This document shows positions 1 through 9,014 of a stretch of DNA of 64,000 bases, piece by piece. Below the pieces are notes generated by a model that was not told the DNA's origin, did no database searches, and saw nothing but the letters and a program-made list of their open reading frames with translations. The translations under genes and the position numbers were made by a program. The DNA lies in the NCBI GenBank assembly GCA_014155875.1, contig JACEFZ010022420.1:51001-115000 (forward strand). Reading direction: 5' to 3'. Position 1 is the stretch's first letter. Every line of letters begins with the position of its first letter. The DNA is from Cepaea nemoralis. Taxonomy: Eukaryota; Mollusca; Gastropoda; Stylommatophora; Helicidae.

Positions 1-22
1 ACCATAAGTGGAGAGATACATA

Positions 23-112
23 GGGACAATCAGTCTAGGGACAACAAACCCGAAAACACACTTGTCGATTTTGGATGCACTAGGTCTTGAGCTTGAAGAA
101 ACAATGCAATAA
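23..112 (+). mobile_element. Old fragment of LINE family 1 5' UTR
   Basis: This segment aligns, with many substitutions, to the 5' untranslated part of the LINE at 35,985-40,753 (its 36,155-36,243 portion). Shared words in the same order include GGGACA, CTAGGGA, CTTGTCGA and GGATG. It is a decayed remnant with no coding content. The match was made by eye. Confidence 0.5.
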
Positions 113-884
113 AATTCGCTGTATGTCGTCAGATAAAGACATTCTGAATTAAAGTCACTCTCGTGAAGACATTTAAGAGTTAATGTGTGTGGTATTTCAT
201 CTTGGTTTTCAGAGATTGTGTCTACTCATACGGTTCCAACCTAGCTACAGGCTGTTTGTAGTTTAACCGCACTTTGTATGTAGAGTAAATATGAAAAAAA
301 AAACATTCTTCCTTCCGTTAATAACACTATTCTGTTTGGAGTGCAAAGAATTACTCCAGCAAACGACAGCCATTCACCGTGGCGCACATTTTTTGATATG
401 TACTTCATCTTTCAAATTCGGTCTACATACACAGTGTAGTGAGACATTACAAACACCCGGTTGAATTGCTGCTGTTTGTGCAATATTTGTTCAAAGTTCC
501 ACGTGTGTTCTGTTATTATTATAAATCATGTGTACTTATTCTGTTAACTTCTCCAGATCGTGTCCATTTACTGCGATGTTTCTATTGGGTTGTCATTTGT
601 TGCTTTCTATTAGCTAAATGTATTTGTGTCTAAGTGTTGATTTCCACACCGTATTTGGGCGTCTTATCCCCACAAAGTAGATTTATGAACTGTTGTGACG
701 GCAATCGTGGCTTGTTATAATTAATAACGAAAAGCTAATAAAAGATTATTGCAGCAGATATAGAGAATTAAGAATGCAGAAGTAGCCATCCGCATATTTA
801 TTTCTCCATGCTTAATGTTACAAATTCCAGTTTCTTTAACAAAAGGTAGACAGCCTATCCCCCATATGTACCACTTTATACACA

Positions 885-945
885 CGTACCGTGTTATACA
901 CACGTACCGTGTTATACACACGTACCGTGTTATACACACATATTC
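885..945. repeat. 18-bp tandem repeat, about 3 copies
   Basis: Three near-identical copies of an 18-bp unit containing GTTATACACACGTACCGT lie just upstream of the splice acceptor of the zinc-finger exon. They are intronic. Confidence 0.8.
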
Positions 946-972
946 AGCTGTTTGTTTCATGTGTGCTTCCAG

Positions 973-1056
973 GGGACAAGCCGCATGAATGCTCACGATG
1001 TGGGAAGAAGTTCGCTCTGTTGTGTAACCTGAAGACCCACATCAAGACACACGACA
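973..1056 (+). CDS. C2H2 zinc-finger exon (internal coding exon)
   Basis: This is an internal exon of a host transcription-factor-like gene. It encodes a TG(D)KP-type linker and one complete classical C2H2 finger: Cys-x2-Cys, twelve residues, His-x3-His (CSRC ... HIKTH). The finger would bind zinc and probably DNA in the nucleus. The acceptor is the AG at 971-972 after a pyrimidine-rich run. The donor is the GT at 1057 (A|GTAAGG). The exon carries one base of the first codon over from upstream and ends one base into a codon. That phase joins exactly to the exon at 2026, giving an uninterrupted reading frame across the junction. Earlier exons, presumably with more fingers, must lie left of this window; I found none in 1-970. 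The gene family is not identified. Confidence 0.8.
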
Positions 1057-1084
1057 GTAAGGACCAGTTTGTTTATAAGTTGTG

Positions 1085-1250
1085 TGCACATTTCCTGTTG
1101 TTTTTGTATGTTTCCAGCTGTTTCTTGTGATGTTTAATATTCGTGCTGTTTGTTGGTGTTTCCTGCTGTTTGTACGTGTTTCCTGCTGTCTGTACCTGTT
1201 TCCTTCTGTCTGTAAGTGTTTCCTGCTGTTTGTACATGTTTGATGCTATG
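1085..1250. repeat. Degenerate ~20-bp intronic tandem repeat
   Basis: Several copies of a unit like GTTTCCTGCTGTTTGTACGT occur in tandem with substitutions. Confidence 0.65.
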
Positions 1251-1255
1251 TTTAT

Positions 1256-1450
1256 ATATGTTGACATCTCGTCCTTGACTTGGGAACGTAAATTACAAGT
1301 CCTGTACCTCAGAAGTCGGAGAGGGTTCGCCTGATGGTGAGGGACACTGGTAATAGTGAAAGCTAACCCAGTGCTAATCCAAAAATCAGTCTAGTGCACT
1401 AAAAGTAGTAGCCATATGTATGGACTACGCTTGAATTCAAAGCGACCGAA
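1256..1450 (+). mobile_element. SINE family 2, 5'-truncated
   Basis: The sequence matches the body and tail of the repeat best seen at 49,045-49,328. It runs from 'cttgacttggg' through 'gaagtcgg' and 'gggacactggtaatag' to 'ggactacgcttgaattcaaagcg', and ends in an A/T-rich (AAAATAAAAT) tail. The tRNA-like head is missing. It lies in the intron. Confidence 0.75.
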
Positions 1451-1509
1451 CACATAAAAATAAAATAAAAGACTGAATAGACATGAAATATATTGACAAC
1501 TGTTACATA

Positions 1510-1762
1510 AGTTAGTTGCATATCCTTTTACAGGACGTCACAGTCAACCCAACAATTTGTATACTGCTTCTGATCTGTTGGCAAGTTTATGTTCACAAAT
1601 TTTCCATTGCTTTCTGAACGACGGGTACCCATACTATTTTGTAAAAAAAAATAAAACCAACGCAAAGCGGTCTGCTGCCAAAACGCCCGTAGCTGTTTTC
1701 GAACGTGGTATGTGGGATTACGAACTGCGTCCGTAACAGATTCGCCACGGAGCCGACGGATA
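1510..1762 (-). mobile_element. SINE family 1 (tRNA-derived), head type I
   Basis: This is a full-length minus-strand copy. Read on the minus strand it has a tRNA-like head (GGCTCCGTGGCGAA as a degenerate A box), a middle with GGCAGCAGACCGC, then the tail block AGAAAGCAATGG...TTGCCAA...GACGTCCTGTAAA. About a dozen copies of this family occur in the window. It lies within the zinc-finger gene intron. Confidence 0.8.
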
Positions 1763-2025
1763 TAGACAGACATAACTGAAGAGACATGTAGCATATTAAC
1801 TGGGTTAAATACTGACAGATACAGCATGAACTGACATGCAACAAAATAACTATAGTGGTTTCTATATAGGCAGAAACAGTTGAATGGGCATACAATATAA
1901 CAACAAAAGTGTTTACGTACATACACAACTGAGTGAACATCTAGTATAATGACAAAATATAGACTACCAAAACTCAAAGAACAGGCACTATAACATGTTC
2001 TGAATTTGTTCTATTTTTGTTTCAG

Positions 2026-2684
2026 ACTCGGACTTGAGCGACTGCATTGAGTGCATAAAATGTGGTTCGGCCATGGATATTTCTGACGACCAGGAGACCT
2101 TCTGCAAACGCTGCTCTGGCGATTCCCATCAAACCAACCCCAAACCATGTCTGGCACCTTCTTCCAAGAAACGGCACACGGACTTCAGTATATCCAAACT
2201 GACCTCCCCAGATGTCAAGGACATTGATCTGGGAGACAAACCCCTAGGTTTGGTCATGCCACCAAGTGCTTCACGCGGCAACATGAAGACACTGGGTTTT
2301 GTCAATTCTGCGCCTGCATTTCTAAATTCCCCACCTCTAACACCACATCACCTTCAGATGTCTGCAATATACCGACAGTTCTTCCCGGCAGCATCTGAGC
2401 ATCATAATTGGCTGATGCCTCCTTCACCCCAGCTTCTAGCCACGCAGTTTCTTCCGGGGATGATGAAGCACCCAATGGTTTTTCCAGGAAGCACAGTTAA
2501 GAATGGACATGAGCAGTCAGTGCCTTCTGTTGCCCACACTGGGATTCCCATGTTTGTTACCCCAGAGATGTTGTCTTTTCCAGGTCGGTCTGTGTTCCCA
2601 GCCGCTGCCAGTGGTCCAGGCAGTTTTCCAGTGCACCATGGGTCTGCATCTTTGGGTGGTCACGTCATGACACAAGGCTTTTGA
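2026..2684 (+). CDS. Terminal coding exon of the C2H2 zinc-finger gene
   Basis: This terminal exon continues the finger exon in phase and ends at TGA 2682-2684, adding about 219 residues. It opens with an acidic stretch and a cysteine cluster, CIECIKC followed 13 residues later by CKRC. That is a CxxC/CxxC pattern which could form a second, non-C2H2 zinc site. Next comes FSISKLTS, which resembles the Groucho-binding eh1 motif (F-S-I-x-x-L/I); this is a suggestion only. The rest is Pro/Ser/Phe/Met-rich low-complexity sequence (LMPPSPQLLATQFLPGMM and similar), as in many transcription-factor tails. Start: AG at 2024-2025 after a strong polypyrimidine tract. Well supported as coding: clean splice phase, long open frame, and a GC and codon content higher than the surroundings. 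No orthologue is recognised. Confidence 0.85.
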
Positions 2685-2708
2685 CATTACTCACAATGAT
2701 AACAGCAT

Positions 2709-2961
2709 CTGATCACAATAAGTGGCTACTGCCTTCATCACCCCAGTTTCTAGCCACGCAGTTTCTTCCAGAGATGATGAAGCACTCAGTGGTTTTTTCC
2801 AGGAAGCAAGAGTGAAGGGCATGAACAGTCAGTGCCTTCTGCTGCACAAACTTGCATTCCAGTGTGTGTTCCTCTTAAGATGTAGTCCAGGCAGTTTTTC
2901 AGTGCACCGTGGGTCTGCATCTTTGGGTGATCACGTCATGGCACTAGTATTTTGACATTAC
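2709..2961 (+). pseudogene. Decayed tandem copy of the zinc-finger gene's last coding segment
   Basis: The DNA from about 2709 repeats 2397-2692 in the same order: 'cttcatcaccccag', 'ttctagccacgcagtttcttcc', 'gatgatgaagcac', 'cagtcagtgccttctg', 'ccaggcagttttt', 'gggtctgcatctttggg' and 'cacgtcatg'. The copy is out of frame with the gene, shortened, and interrupted by indels. It falls in the presumed 3' UTR, so it is probably transcribed but not translated. It is direct evidence of a local duplication of roughly 300 bp. Confidence 0.85.
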
Positions 2962-3717
2962 AATGATGACTCCTTACATTCATTGAAAACGTCACTGAAG
3001 ATGTTAATCTTTCCGGCAAACATTTAGCATGTTTCTATGTGGATGCTCAATGTGGCAGCAATGCAGTTGTATGATATAAAGTATCACTAACTGCAATCCT
3101 TCACAGCAAAGACATGATGCTCGCGTTTAGGAAAACGTGGCTGAAAATTACAAAACAATAGTTAGGAGTGGAGGCGATATTTGTCAATTCCATAGGTGAT
3201 ATTTTTCAGTTCTGGAGGAGACCGTCAATTCTGGTGGTGATATTCTGTAACTCTGATTTGTTTTTCAGTTGCTTCAGTCTTATATTATATTGAGTGGTTG
3301 TCAACTCTTAGAGCTGATTTTTGTCGGCAGCGCTTGCAGCGATAGGGAAGCTTAAGTAGTTGTTTACTGCAAACAGACATAGATAGTACTAGAATTAGGT
3401 ATATCACATTTATGTCACATTTCTAGATCCGTCCATTCACATGTATATATTCATTCAATAATAACTGATTCAGTGGGCCAGACAAAGGTGCACAGGTAAA
3501 TGAAGTATTATAACCTAAATTTTCCGTGACCTCTAAATTGCAGAAGGTACACAAACAAAACAAATAACACGATGACCTCAATGTGGCGATATATCGTCCT
3601 TCTCTCCAAATGGAAGATCATATGTGACGATATATTATCCTTTTGCGCTGAATCAGTTAAACGTGTACAATACATCCGGCGACCCAGATAAGAGTCCTTT
3701 AATTTTCTCATTAACAA
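2962..3717. other. No gene seen; probable 3' UTR or flank
   Basis: This is AT-rich sequence. Short related phrases around 3170-3245 (a 'ggaggcgatattt...' type repeat, each ~35 bp) are the only structure I see. No convincing coding frame or polyadenylation site could be fixed. Confidence 0.4.
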
Positions 3718-3960
3718 TGTGCCTGCCTGCTTCATGATGTCATTAATTATCTTTACTTATTGACAATGTGCCAACGTGCTTCCCTGTGCAATTTCTTATC
3801 TTATTGAGAACGTGCCTGCTTACTTCCTGGTGTCATTTCTTATCCTTACTTATTACTTCCTCCAATGTGTCTGCCTGCTTTCTGATGTCATTTATTATGT
3901 TTACTTATTGACAATGTGCCTACTTGCTTTCTGGCGTCATTCCCTATCTTCATTGTCTTT
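3718..3960. repeat. ~55-60-bp degenerate tandem repeat, about 4 copies
   Basis: Successive units read like 'gacaatgtgcctgcctgctttctgatgtcatttattatctttactta' with substitutions and small indels. Confidence 0.7.
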
Positions 3961-4084
3961 CACATTTAAGTGTCCTACACAGATATTTAATCTCTGTTAT
4001 GTGATGTTTTTGCTGTAATTTTCCCCATTTCAAATATTGGTAGCAAAAATTGGTAGCGGGACTCTTCGCTGGTTGTTGAAGGTG

Positions 4085-4303
4085 AAGGTAGAGGACCATT
4101 TTACACACTGTAAGGTGTGTTAGGTATATGGTGCTGGCCCCATATGTGTATAGACCAACCAGCCACTAGATGAATGATGTGGTCGACATCGGACCAGTCA
4201 CCTTTATCTCCCGAGATATTTCTGGTACCAATGTTAGGGACAGTTGACCAGGGAGCTCTGGCCAATTTTCAAAATCCCTCTTGATGTGAATTTGAACCCA
4301 TTA
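4085..4303 (-). mobile_element. SINE family 3, tail part (split by insertion)
   Basis: This segment contains 'ggtatatggtgctggcccc', 'gtatagacc' and 'gagatatttctggtacc', shared with 11,190-11,372 and 14,345-14,515. The tRNA-like head of the same copy lies beyond the insertion at 4304-4583. Confidence 0.7.
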
Positions 4304-4583
4304 AAGAAAAACAAAATAGAGATAGGACGCCCGTGTGTATTGTTGCGCTCGTGAAAAAAATCCCTTGGCACTTGGAAATCGAAAGAGTAGCCTAAAGATG
4401 CTGCCTGGGCAAAATTTCAAGTTAAAAATCTGCCCAAAGTATTTCAGGATTCTCGCCCGTGCTACGGAGTTCGTGCGCTGAGCTGAGAGATTATAAGGAC
4501 TCCGGCTTGAGTTAGGAGTAGAACGGAGCACTTATGGGTTACACCCGTGTGCCGTGACGTTGATACGTCGACTACACTAAAGT
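4304..4583 (-). mobile_element. 280-bp inserted retroposon with perfect 15-bp TSD
   Basis: The insert is bounded by the direct repeat AATTTGAACCCATTA at 4289-4303 and 4584-4598. The A/T-rich run on its left ('aagaaaaacaaaat') reads as a tail if the element lies on the minus strand. It carries no open frame. I do not recognise the family, and no second copy was seen in this window. Confidence 0.75.
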
Positions 4584-4645
4584 AATTTGAACCCATTACC
4601 ACCCTGCAAGCATGCTAACCACTACTCTACTGAGGCACCCTCGTT
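4584..4645 (-). mobile_element. tRNA-like head of SINE family 3
   Basis: On the minus strand this reads as a tRNA-like head: AGTAGTGGTTAGCATGCTTGC (A-box region) followed by GGGTTCAAAT (B box, GGTTCRANNC). It continues the element begun at 4085-4303. Confidence 0.7.
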
Positions 4646-4664
4646 GACCACTACTGGTAGCATA

Positions 4665-4795
4665 ATGTTGGTGGGTAGATTGGGGTGAACTGTAACGGCA
4701 TAATGTTGGTGGGTATATTGTTGAACTGTAACGGCATAATGTTGGTGGGTATATTGTGTTGAACTGTAACGGCATAATGTTGGAAGGTAGATTGT
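4665..4795. repeat. ~42-bp tandem repeat, about 3-4 copies
   Basis: Repeated units contain 'ggcataatgttggtgggtatattg' and 'ttgaactgtaac'. An AATAAA hexamer follows at about 4800-4805. It could be a polyadenylation signal, but it is isolated. Confidence 0.75.
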
Positions 4796-4805
4796 GTTTA
4801 ATAAA

Positions 4806-5344
4806 GCGTCTTTTGTATCTGTTGTTATTCAGATTTCAAAATAGCTTGTTCATGTTTTTGTCTTTAGACAACATATTTCACGAACATTCCATATTTCTGA
4901 TACATGTATATAGTGTTTTGTTCACAAAACTGTTCCCGTATTTATTTTGTTAATATAGATTTACATTATGTAGCATATATGTTATTTGTTACTATTCTTT
5001 ATTCAATGTTTCAGTTGAACAAATAGCTACTGTTTCAGTGATGCTTTTTTCTGTAATGTACTTACATGTATATTAATGCTGGTGAATATTCTTTTGATTA
5101 TATTTTTGCAATAATTTATGAAGAGTAAATACTTTGCTAGTATTTCGCACCAGAGATATTTCTACAGGTACTTTTACTGGTTTGAAAGATAGTAAAATGT
5201 TGCATCAATTATCAATGATTAAAAACCGGGAGATGTTTATCTTGTTATTCAAATGTTCTATTAATCATTTCCTTGATTCTATATTAAAATAGTATTCAGT
5301 GCTTATTTATGTCATATGTTTTTCATGTTCAAATGCGTTTTCAG
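4806..5344. other. AT-rich intergenic sequence
   Basis: There is no repeat shared with the rest of the window and no coding frame I can support. Confidence 0.5.
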
Positions 5345-5586
5345 TTAAACATCCGGTGTGGAGATGCTGGGGTCAGGGGTTCAACACCTAGACTGGAGAG
5401 TTGGGACTAACATGTTGACTTCTCGTACTTGACTTGGGGTGTAGATTTCGGAGTGGGTTCACATGATGGCAAGGGACACTGGTAATAGGGAAATCTAATC
5501 CACACGCAAGATAAAGTCCAGTGCTTCTTTAAGTAGTGTGTATGGACTACGCTTGAGTTCAATGCGAACTCGCACAAAATAAAATG
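5345..5586 (+). mobile_element. SINE family 2
   Basis: This near-complete copy has the head B-box region ('ggggttcaacacc'), the 'cttgacttgggg' block, 'gggttcacatgatggcaagggacactggtaatag', and the terminal 'ggactacgcttgagttcaa' followed by an A-rich end. Confidence 0.8.
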
Positions 5587-5589
5587 CTT

Positions 5590-5955
5590 TTTTAAGTTTT
5601 CAGTCATTACCAATGAGGATAGCTGCCAACTTAACTATCCGAGACCGAATAAGAAATGATTTACCAGACAGAGAATGAGATGAACACCTTGTGCAACATA
5701 TATTAAAAGACAGAAACTCACATGGTTTGGCCAGCTCGTTAGAATGCAACACCATCAACTACCGGCACTGGCCCTACAATAAAGAAGCTTTGATTCGAGA
5801 GCAAGATGACTCCCGAGAAGAACATGGATTGACAACATCAAAGACATTGTATAATCACACGGGATGACACTATCCAGTGCCACCCATCGGGCGCTGGGGC
5901 GCCAATTATTCCTCCCCTACGACGCTTAACGGCAAAAGTGGAAGATGATGATGAT
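5590..5955 (+). pseudogene. LINE 3'-end remnant (RTE-like C-terminus)
   Basis: Conceptual translation gives the typical C-terminal phrase of RTE-like polyproteins ('R-x-T-W-F-G-x-x-x-R-M-Q', 'R-R-T-W-I-D-N-I-K-D'), broken by stops. It ends in a GATGATGATGATAATGA run, as expected for RTE-type 3' ends with short trinucleotide tails. It is a truncated, inactive copy. Confidence 0.6.
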
Positions 5956-5974
5956 AATGACGACCAATGGTGCA

Positions 5975-6549
5975 ACCCCTTTGGTATAGAAATGATACAT
6001 ATTAGCATATCAGCATCGGGCTCCACATCTTTTGGTATAGAAATGATACATATTAGCATATCAGCATCGAGTTCCACATCCTTTGGTATAGAAATGATAC
6101 ATATTAGCATATCAGCATCGAGCTCCACACCCTTTGGTATAGAAATGATACATATTAGCATATCAGCATCGGGCTCCACATCTTTTGGTATAGAAATGAT
6201 ACATATTATTAGCATATCAGCATCGAGTTCCACATCCTTTGGTATAGAAATGATACATATTAGCATATCAGCATCGAGCTCCACATCCTTTGGTATAGAA
6301 ATGATACATATTAGCTTATCAGCATCGAGCTCCACACCCTTTGGTAGAGAAATGATACATATTATTAGCATATCAGCATCGAGCTCCACAACCTTGGTAT
6401 AGAAATGATACATATTAGCATATCAGCATCGAGCTCCACATCCTTTGGTATAGAAATGATACATATTAGCATATCAGCATCGAGCTCCACACCCTTTGGT
6501 ATAGAAATGATACATATTAGCATATCAGCATCGAGCTCCACACCCTTTG
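5975..6549. repeat. 51-bp minisatellite, about 11 copies
   Basis: The unit contains 'tttggtatagaaatgataca' and 'catcagcatcgagctccac'. Its length is 51 bp, a multiple of three, so the array is open in long frames on both strands (17-residue repeats). A few units carry an extra ATT triplet. One unit near 6390 has lost bases and shifts the frame. The two-strand openness and the repeat nature argue against coding. Confidence 0.9.
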
Positions 6550-6778
6550 CAGAATGTCCCACATATCAGATCCCGCGGATAAGTTTCTCGATCTCTGGCC
6601 ATTTCTCCCGCGCCATCCACCCTCACGCAGACGGTGTCTGCAGTGTCCTGTGTCTATCTTCGTGCTGGCTGATCACAGCCTCTTCTGGACACCACGCCTT
6701 CCATCACCCCTCTTGCCCAGCCATTGTGGCGTTTACTATGGCCAAAGTAACTGTTTCTAAACCAATCATATACAGGTT
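6550..6778. other. Unassigned sequence between minisatellite and SINE
   Basis: Higher in GC than its neighbours. Short frames exist, but none has a recognisable motif. Confidence 0.4.
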
Positions 6779-7027
6779 GCCGGACCCGTGGCGAAGGTGA
6801 CACGGGCGCAGTTCGTTATCCCAGATACCATTGCTGCTGGCGATTTGGCAGCAGACCGCCTTGCGTTGGTGTTTAAATATTTTTAATTTTTATAAAATGG
6901 CATGAGTTCCCCGGTCGTTCAGAAAGCAATGGCAAATTACTGAGCGTTGGCTTGCCAAGAGATCACAGATATTCAAGAAACGCTGGGGCTAACTGCGACG
7001 TCCTGTAGAGGATGTACAACTAACTTA
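6779..7027 (+). mobile_element. SINE family 1, head type I
   Basis: A plus-strand full-length copy: 'ccgtggcgaaggtg' head, 'ggcagcagaccgcc', 'gtcgttcagaaagcaatgg', 'cttgccaagagatcac', and 'gcgacgtcctgtagaggatg' ending 'caactaactta'. Confidence 0.85.
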
Positions 7028-7119
7028 ACATATACAGGTTATCAATGTCTGTTCTGGGTTCAGCTTTATATGTGACGTTCATAATTATGCACTAATCGCT
7101 GTTTAACCACAAGGATTAA

Positions 7120-7274
7120 TATAGGGTGTATTTTTAATGACTGTGCACTGTTTGAAAATATTTCCGGTCCAAGTTTTGTATTTACCTATTATGTTGCATG
7201 AACTTTACAGAGGGTAAATACAAAACGTGGACCGGTAATATTTTCAAACACTGCAGTCATTAAAAATACAGCCG
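7120..7274. mobile_element. Foldback MITE, copy 1
   Basis: A ~60-bp inverted repeat begins GGGTGTATTTTTAATGACTG and contains CCGGTCCAAGTTTTGTATTTACC. It flanks a ~26-bp loop (TATTATGTTGCATGAACTTT...). A CAGGGTGT-like terminal sequence next to TA suggests a Tc1/mariner-related non-autonomous element; that class is an inference. Other copies are at 12,298 and 46,869. Confidence 0.8.
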
Positions 7275-7311
7275 GTACAAGTCTAGTATTAGTGATTTGC
7301 CAACAAAAAGA

Positions 7312-7437
7312 ACCATCATTGTCCCCAAGTCAAGGACAAGAGGTTAACATTTTAATCCAACTGACCAGTATACGGACTGAACCTCCAACTTCAGCATCAG
7401 CACACTGGATGTGTTAGAACGAGTGTTCTTATCCATT
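7312..7437 (-). mobile_element. SINE family 2, head part
   Basis: Contains 'ccccaagtcaaggac', 'taatccaactgac', 'cagcatcagcacactggatgt' and the upstream tRNA-like head. Truncated on the tail side. Confidence 0.7.
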
Positions 7438-7524
7438 CGGTCACGCTGACTTCTCTTGTAGTTGTATACAATGTTCTACAGTCATGCGCATTTCCCGGCA
7501 ATCGTTGCTAGTTACTCTAGCCCC

Positions 7525-7660
7525 AGGAAGGTTAACCTCGTGAACAAATGCCCGCAGAAGTCGGATGTGTAGGCAAAAAGGTGCAAGTATCGCAGCTCTG
7601 CTGTAAACTGGCACAACGTAATTACGTCTAAAACAACATTCCGGACAAACGCAGAAGTTA
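7525..7660 (+). mobile_element. (GAA)n-type small element, solo copy 1
   Basis: This begins at 'ccaggaaggttaacc' and runs through 'caaatgcccgcagaagtcgg', 'cagctctgctgtaaac', 'ggcacaacg' and 'ttccggacaaacgcagaag'. The same sequence forms the 3' end of the LINE at 35,985-40,753 (40,605-40,753) and occurs solo at 11,010-11,106 and 57,379-57,529. Confidence 0.7.
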
Positions 7661-7740
7661 CTTTTGCTGTCCAAGGCATTCACAACCTCCCACCAGGAAC
7701 TACATCTCGGTTGCCTAAGCAAAAATGAATACATCAAGCA

Positions 7741-8166
7741 CATTGGCTCTCAACCGGTGGGGAATTCCCCCCTAGAGGGGAATTTTGGGGTTTCCGGGGG
7801 GGGGGGGGGGGGGGGGGGGGGGGAAATGAAGATTATTTCAAGATTGCGTTAATACAAGAACCGATTACTTGATCTTGTTTTTCCCTTCATACTTAACGGT
7901 TCTGTACGTCTCACCCTTCTAAAATTCATTTTATAAAGTAAGTAGACCCACAGATCACGTTTTATGTGGCCGTCTAGACCTGTTTTAGTATGTGCTATTA
8001 AATTTAGCTTCAATTATTACGTATACTGTGTAGGGGCAGGGGAAAATTTTTAAGGAGGAAATACGAAAGGGGGGAACGACGTTCTAAAAATATGGTTGGG
8101 GGGGGGGGGTAATGACGTCCTAAAAATATGAAGGGGGCACGGGCCAAAAAAGGTTGTGAACCACTG
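7741..8166. mobile_element. hAT-like non-autonomous element with poly-G core
   Basis: The left end CATTGGCTCTCAACC and the right end GGTTGTGAACCACTG form imperfect terminal inverted repeats of the kind known in hAT elements (CAGTGGTTCTCAACC). Flanking 8-bp duplications are ATCAAGCA (7733-7740) and ATCTAGCA (8167-8174), with one mismatch; 8 bp is the hAT hallmark. The element has no transposase frame. It holds a 28-nt G run (7796-7823) and a shorter one near 8098-8109. Confidence 0.75.
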
Positions 8167-8185
8167 ATCTAGCATGTTCTTTACA

Positions 8186-8412
8186 GGACGTCGCAATCAC
8201 CCCCAATATTTTTGGGCCGTGTTTAATTTACTATGCAAGTTTTTCTTTTTTGGGCATATTCTTTTAAACAGGACATCGCTGTCAACACCAGCATTTTACT
8301 GCTGTTATTGTCTTGGCAAGTTCACGTTCAAATCGCCTGCAGCTGATTTCAAACGCGGTTTGAGTAATTGCGATTCGCGTTCGCTACACCTTGGCTACAG
8401 AGGAACTTCCTA
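8186..8412 (-). mobile_element. SINE family 1, composite (two broken copies)
   Basis: A tail fragment ('acaggacgtcgcaatcacccccaa') is followed near 8265 by a second, better copy beginning 'acaggacatcgctgtcaacaccagca', which reaches a decayed head at about 8410. Confidence 0.65.
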
Positions 8413-8447
8413 ATTTGTTCGTTCGCGCTCCATAATTCACTTCAATG

Positions 8448-8688
8448 CAGTAGTTAGTTAGTTGTATATCCTTTACAGGACCAGCATTTTGTTTTGGCTG
8501 TTTGTGATCTCTTCGTTAGTTTACGTTCAGTAGTTTGCCATTGTTTCTAAACGAACGACACCCATACTATTTTATAAAACAACCCAACGCAAGGCGGTCT
8601 GCTACCAAATCGCCTGCAGTTGTGTTTCTAACGCGGTATGCGCGATTACGAACTGCGTGCGTGAACTCTTCGCCACGGAGCGGGCCCA
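8448..8688 (-). mobile_element. SINE family 1, head type I
   Basis: A minus-strand copy with 'gttagttgtatatcctttacagg', 'cagtagtttgccattg', 'ggcggtctgctaccaaatcgcctgcag' and the head 'cttcgccacggagc'. Confidence 0.8.
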
Positions 8689-8876
8689 TGCAGTAGAGCA
8701 TGTTATATATACCACTTCAACACTCTTTGTATTTTACTTATAAATTATTAACTGAGCAATTAATTTCTGCTTGCATTATTCCACGTATAGTTAATTAACC
8801 CCATCTTTCAGACAATCTAATAGAAGTAGGATGCAGTAAAGTAATTTAACAGGCATAGCTAGTCCGAGAATCAAGA

Positions 8877-8978
8877 TCACTGGGCCTTCTCGTTGCACTC
8901 AATGAGCTCTCCGTAGGACAGGTCGGGGCATTGTGCTCCACACACTCCAGAAAGTGGGCCTGGCGCCCCTGGACTTCC
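8877..8978 (-). CDS. Possible terminal exon, collagen-like (tentative)
   Basis: On the minus strand this frame reads Gly-Ser-Pro-Gly-Ala-Pro-Gly-Pro-Leu, followed by a Cys-containing tail (GVCGAQCPDL...ECNEKAQ) and TGA at 8877-8879. Gly-X-Y triplets next to a short cysteine tail, plus a codon pattern rich in C/G third positions, make it look like the end of a collagen-like host gene. A TTCAG acceptor sits at 8979-8983 on the minus strand, but the frame stays open beyond it to about 9036. No further exon was found upstream, so this could be an isolated remnant or chance. Confidence 0.3.
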   Translation of the reverse strand, partial: GSPGAPGPLSGVCGAQCPDLSYGELIECNEKAQ

Positions 8979-9014
8979 CTGAATAGCTCTCGGATTTGCG
9001 GATCTATTGAATAA

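Larger units (their letters stand above)
1057..2025 (+). other. Intron of the zinc-finger gene
   Basis: The intron runs from a GTAAGG donor to a TTTTTGTTTCAG acceptor. It holds a ~20-bp degenerate repeat (1085-1250), a family-2 SINE fragment and a minus-strand family-1 SINE. Nothing in it looks coding. Confidence 0.75.

Noticed and set aside
5838..6562. Antisense gene pair over the 51-bp minisatellite
   Set aside because: Open frames on both strands follow from unit length and composition. No non-repeat domain is present.
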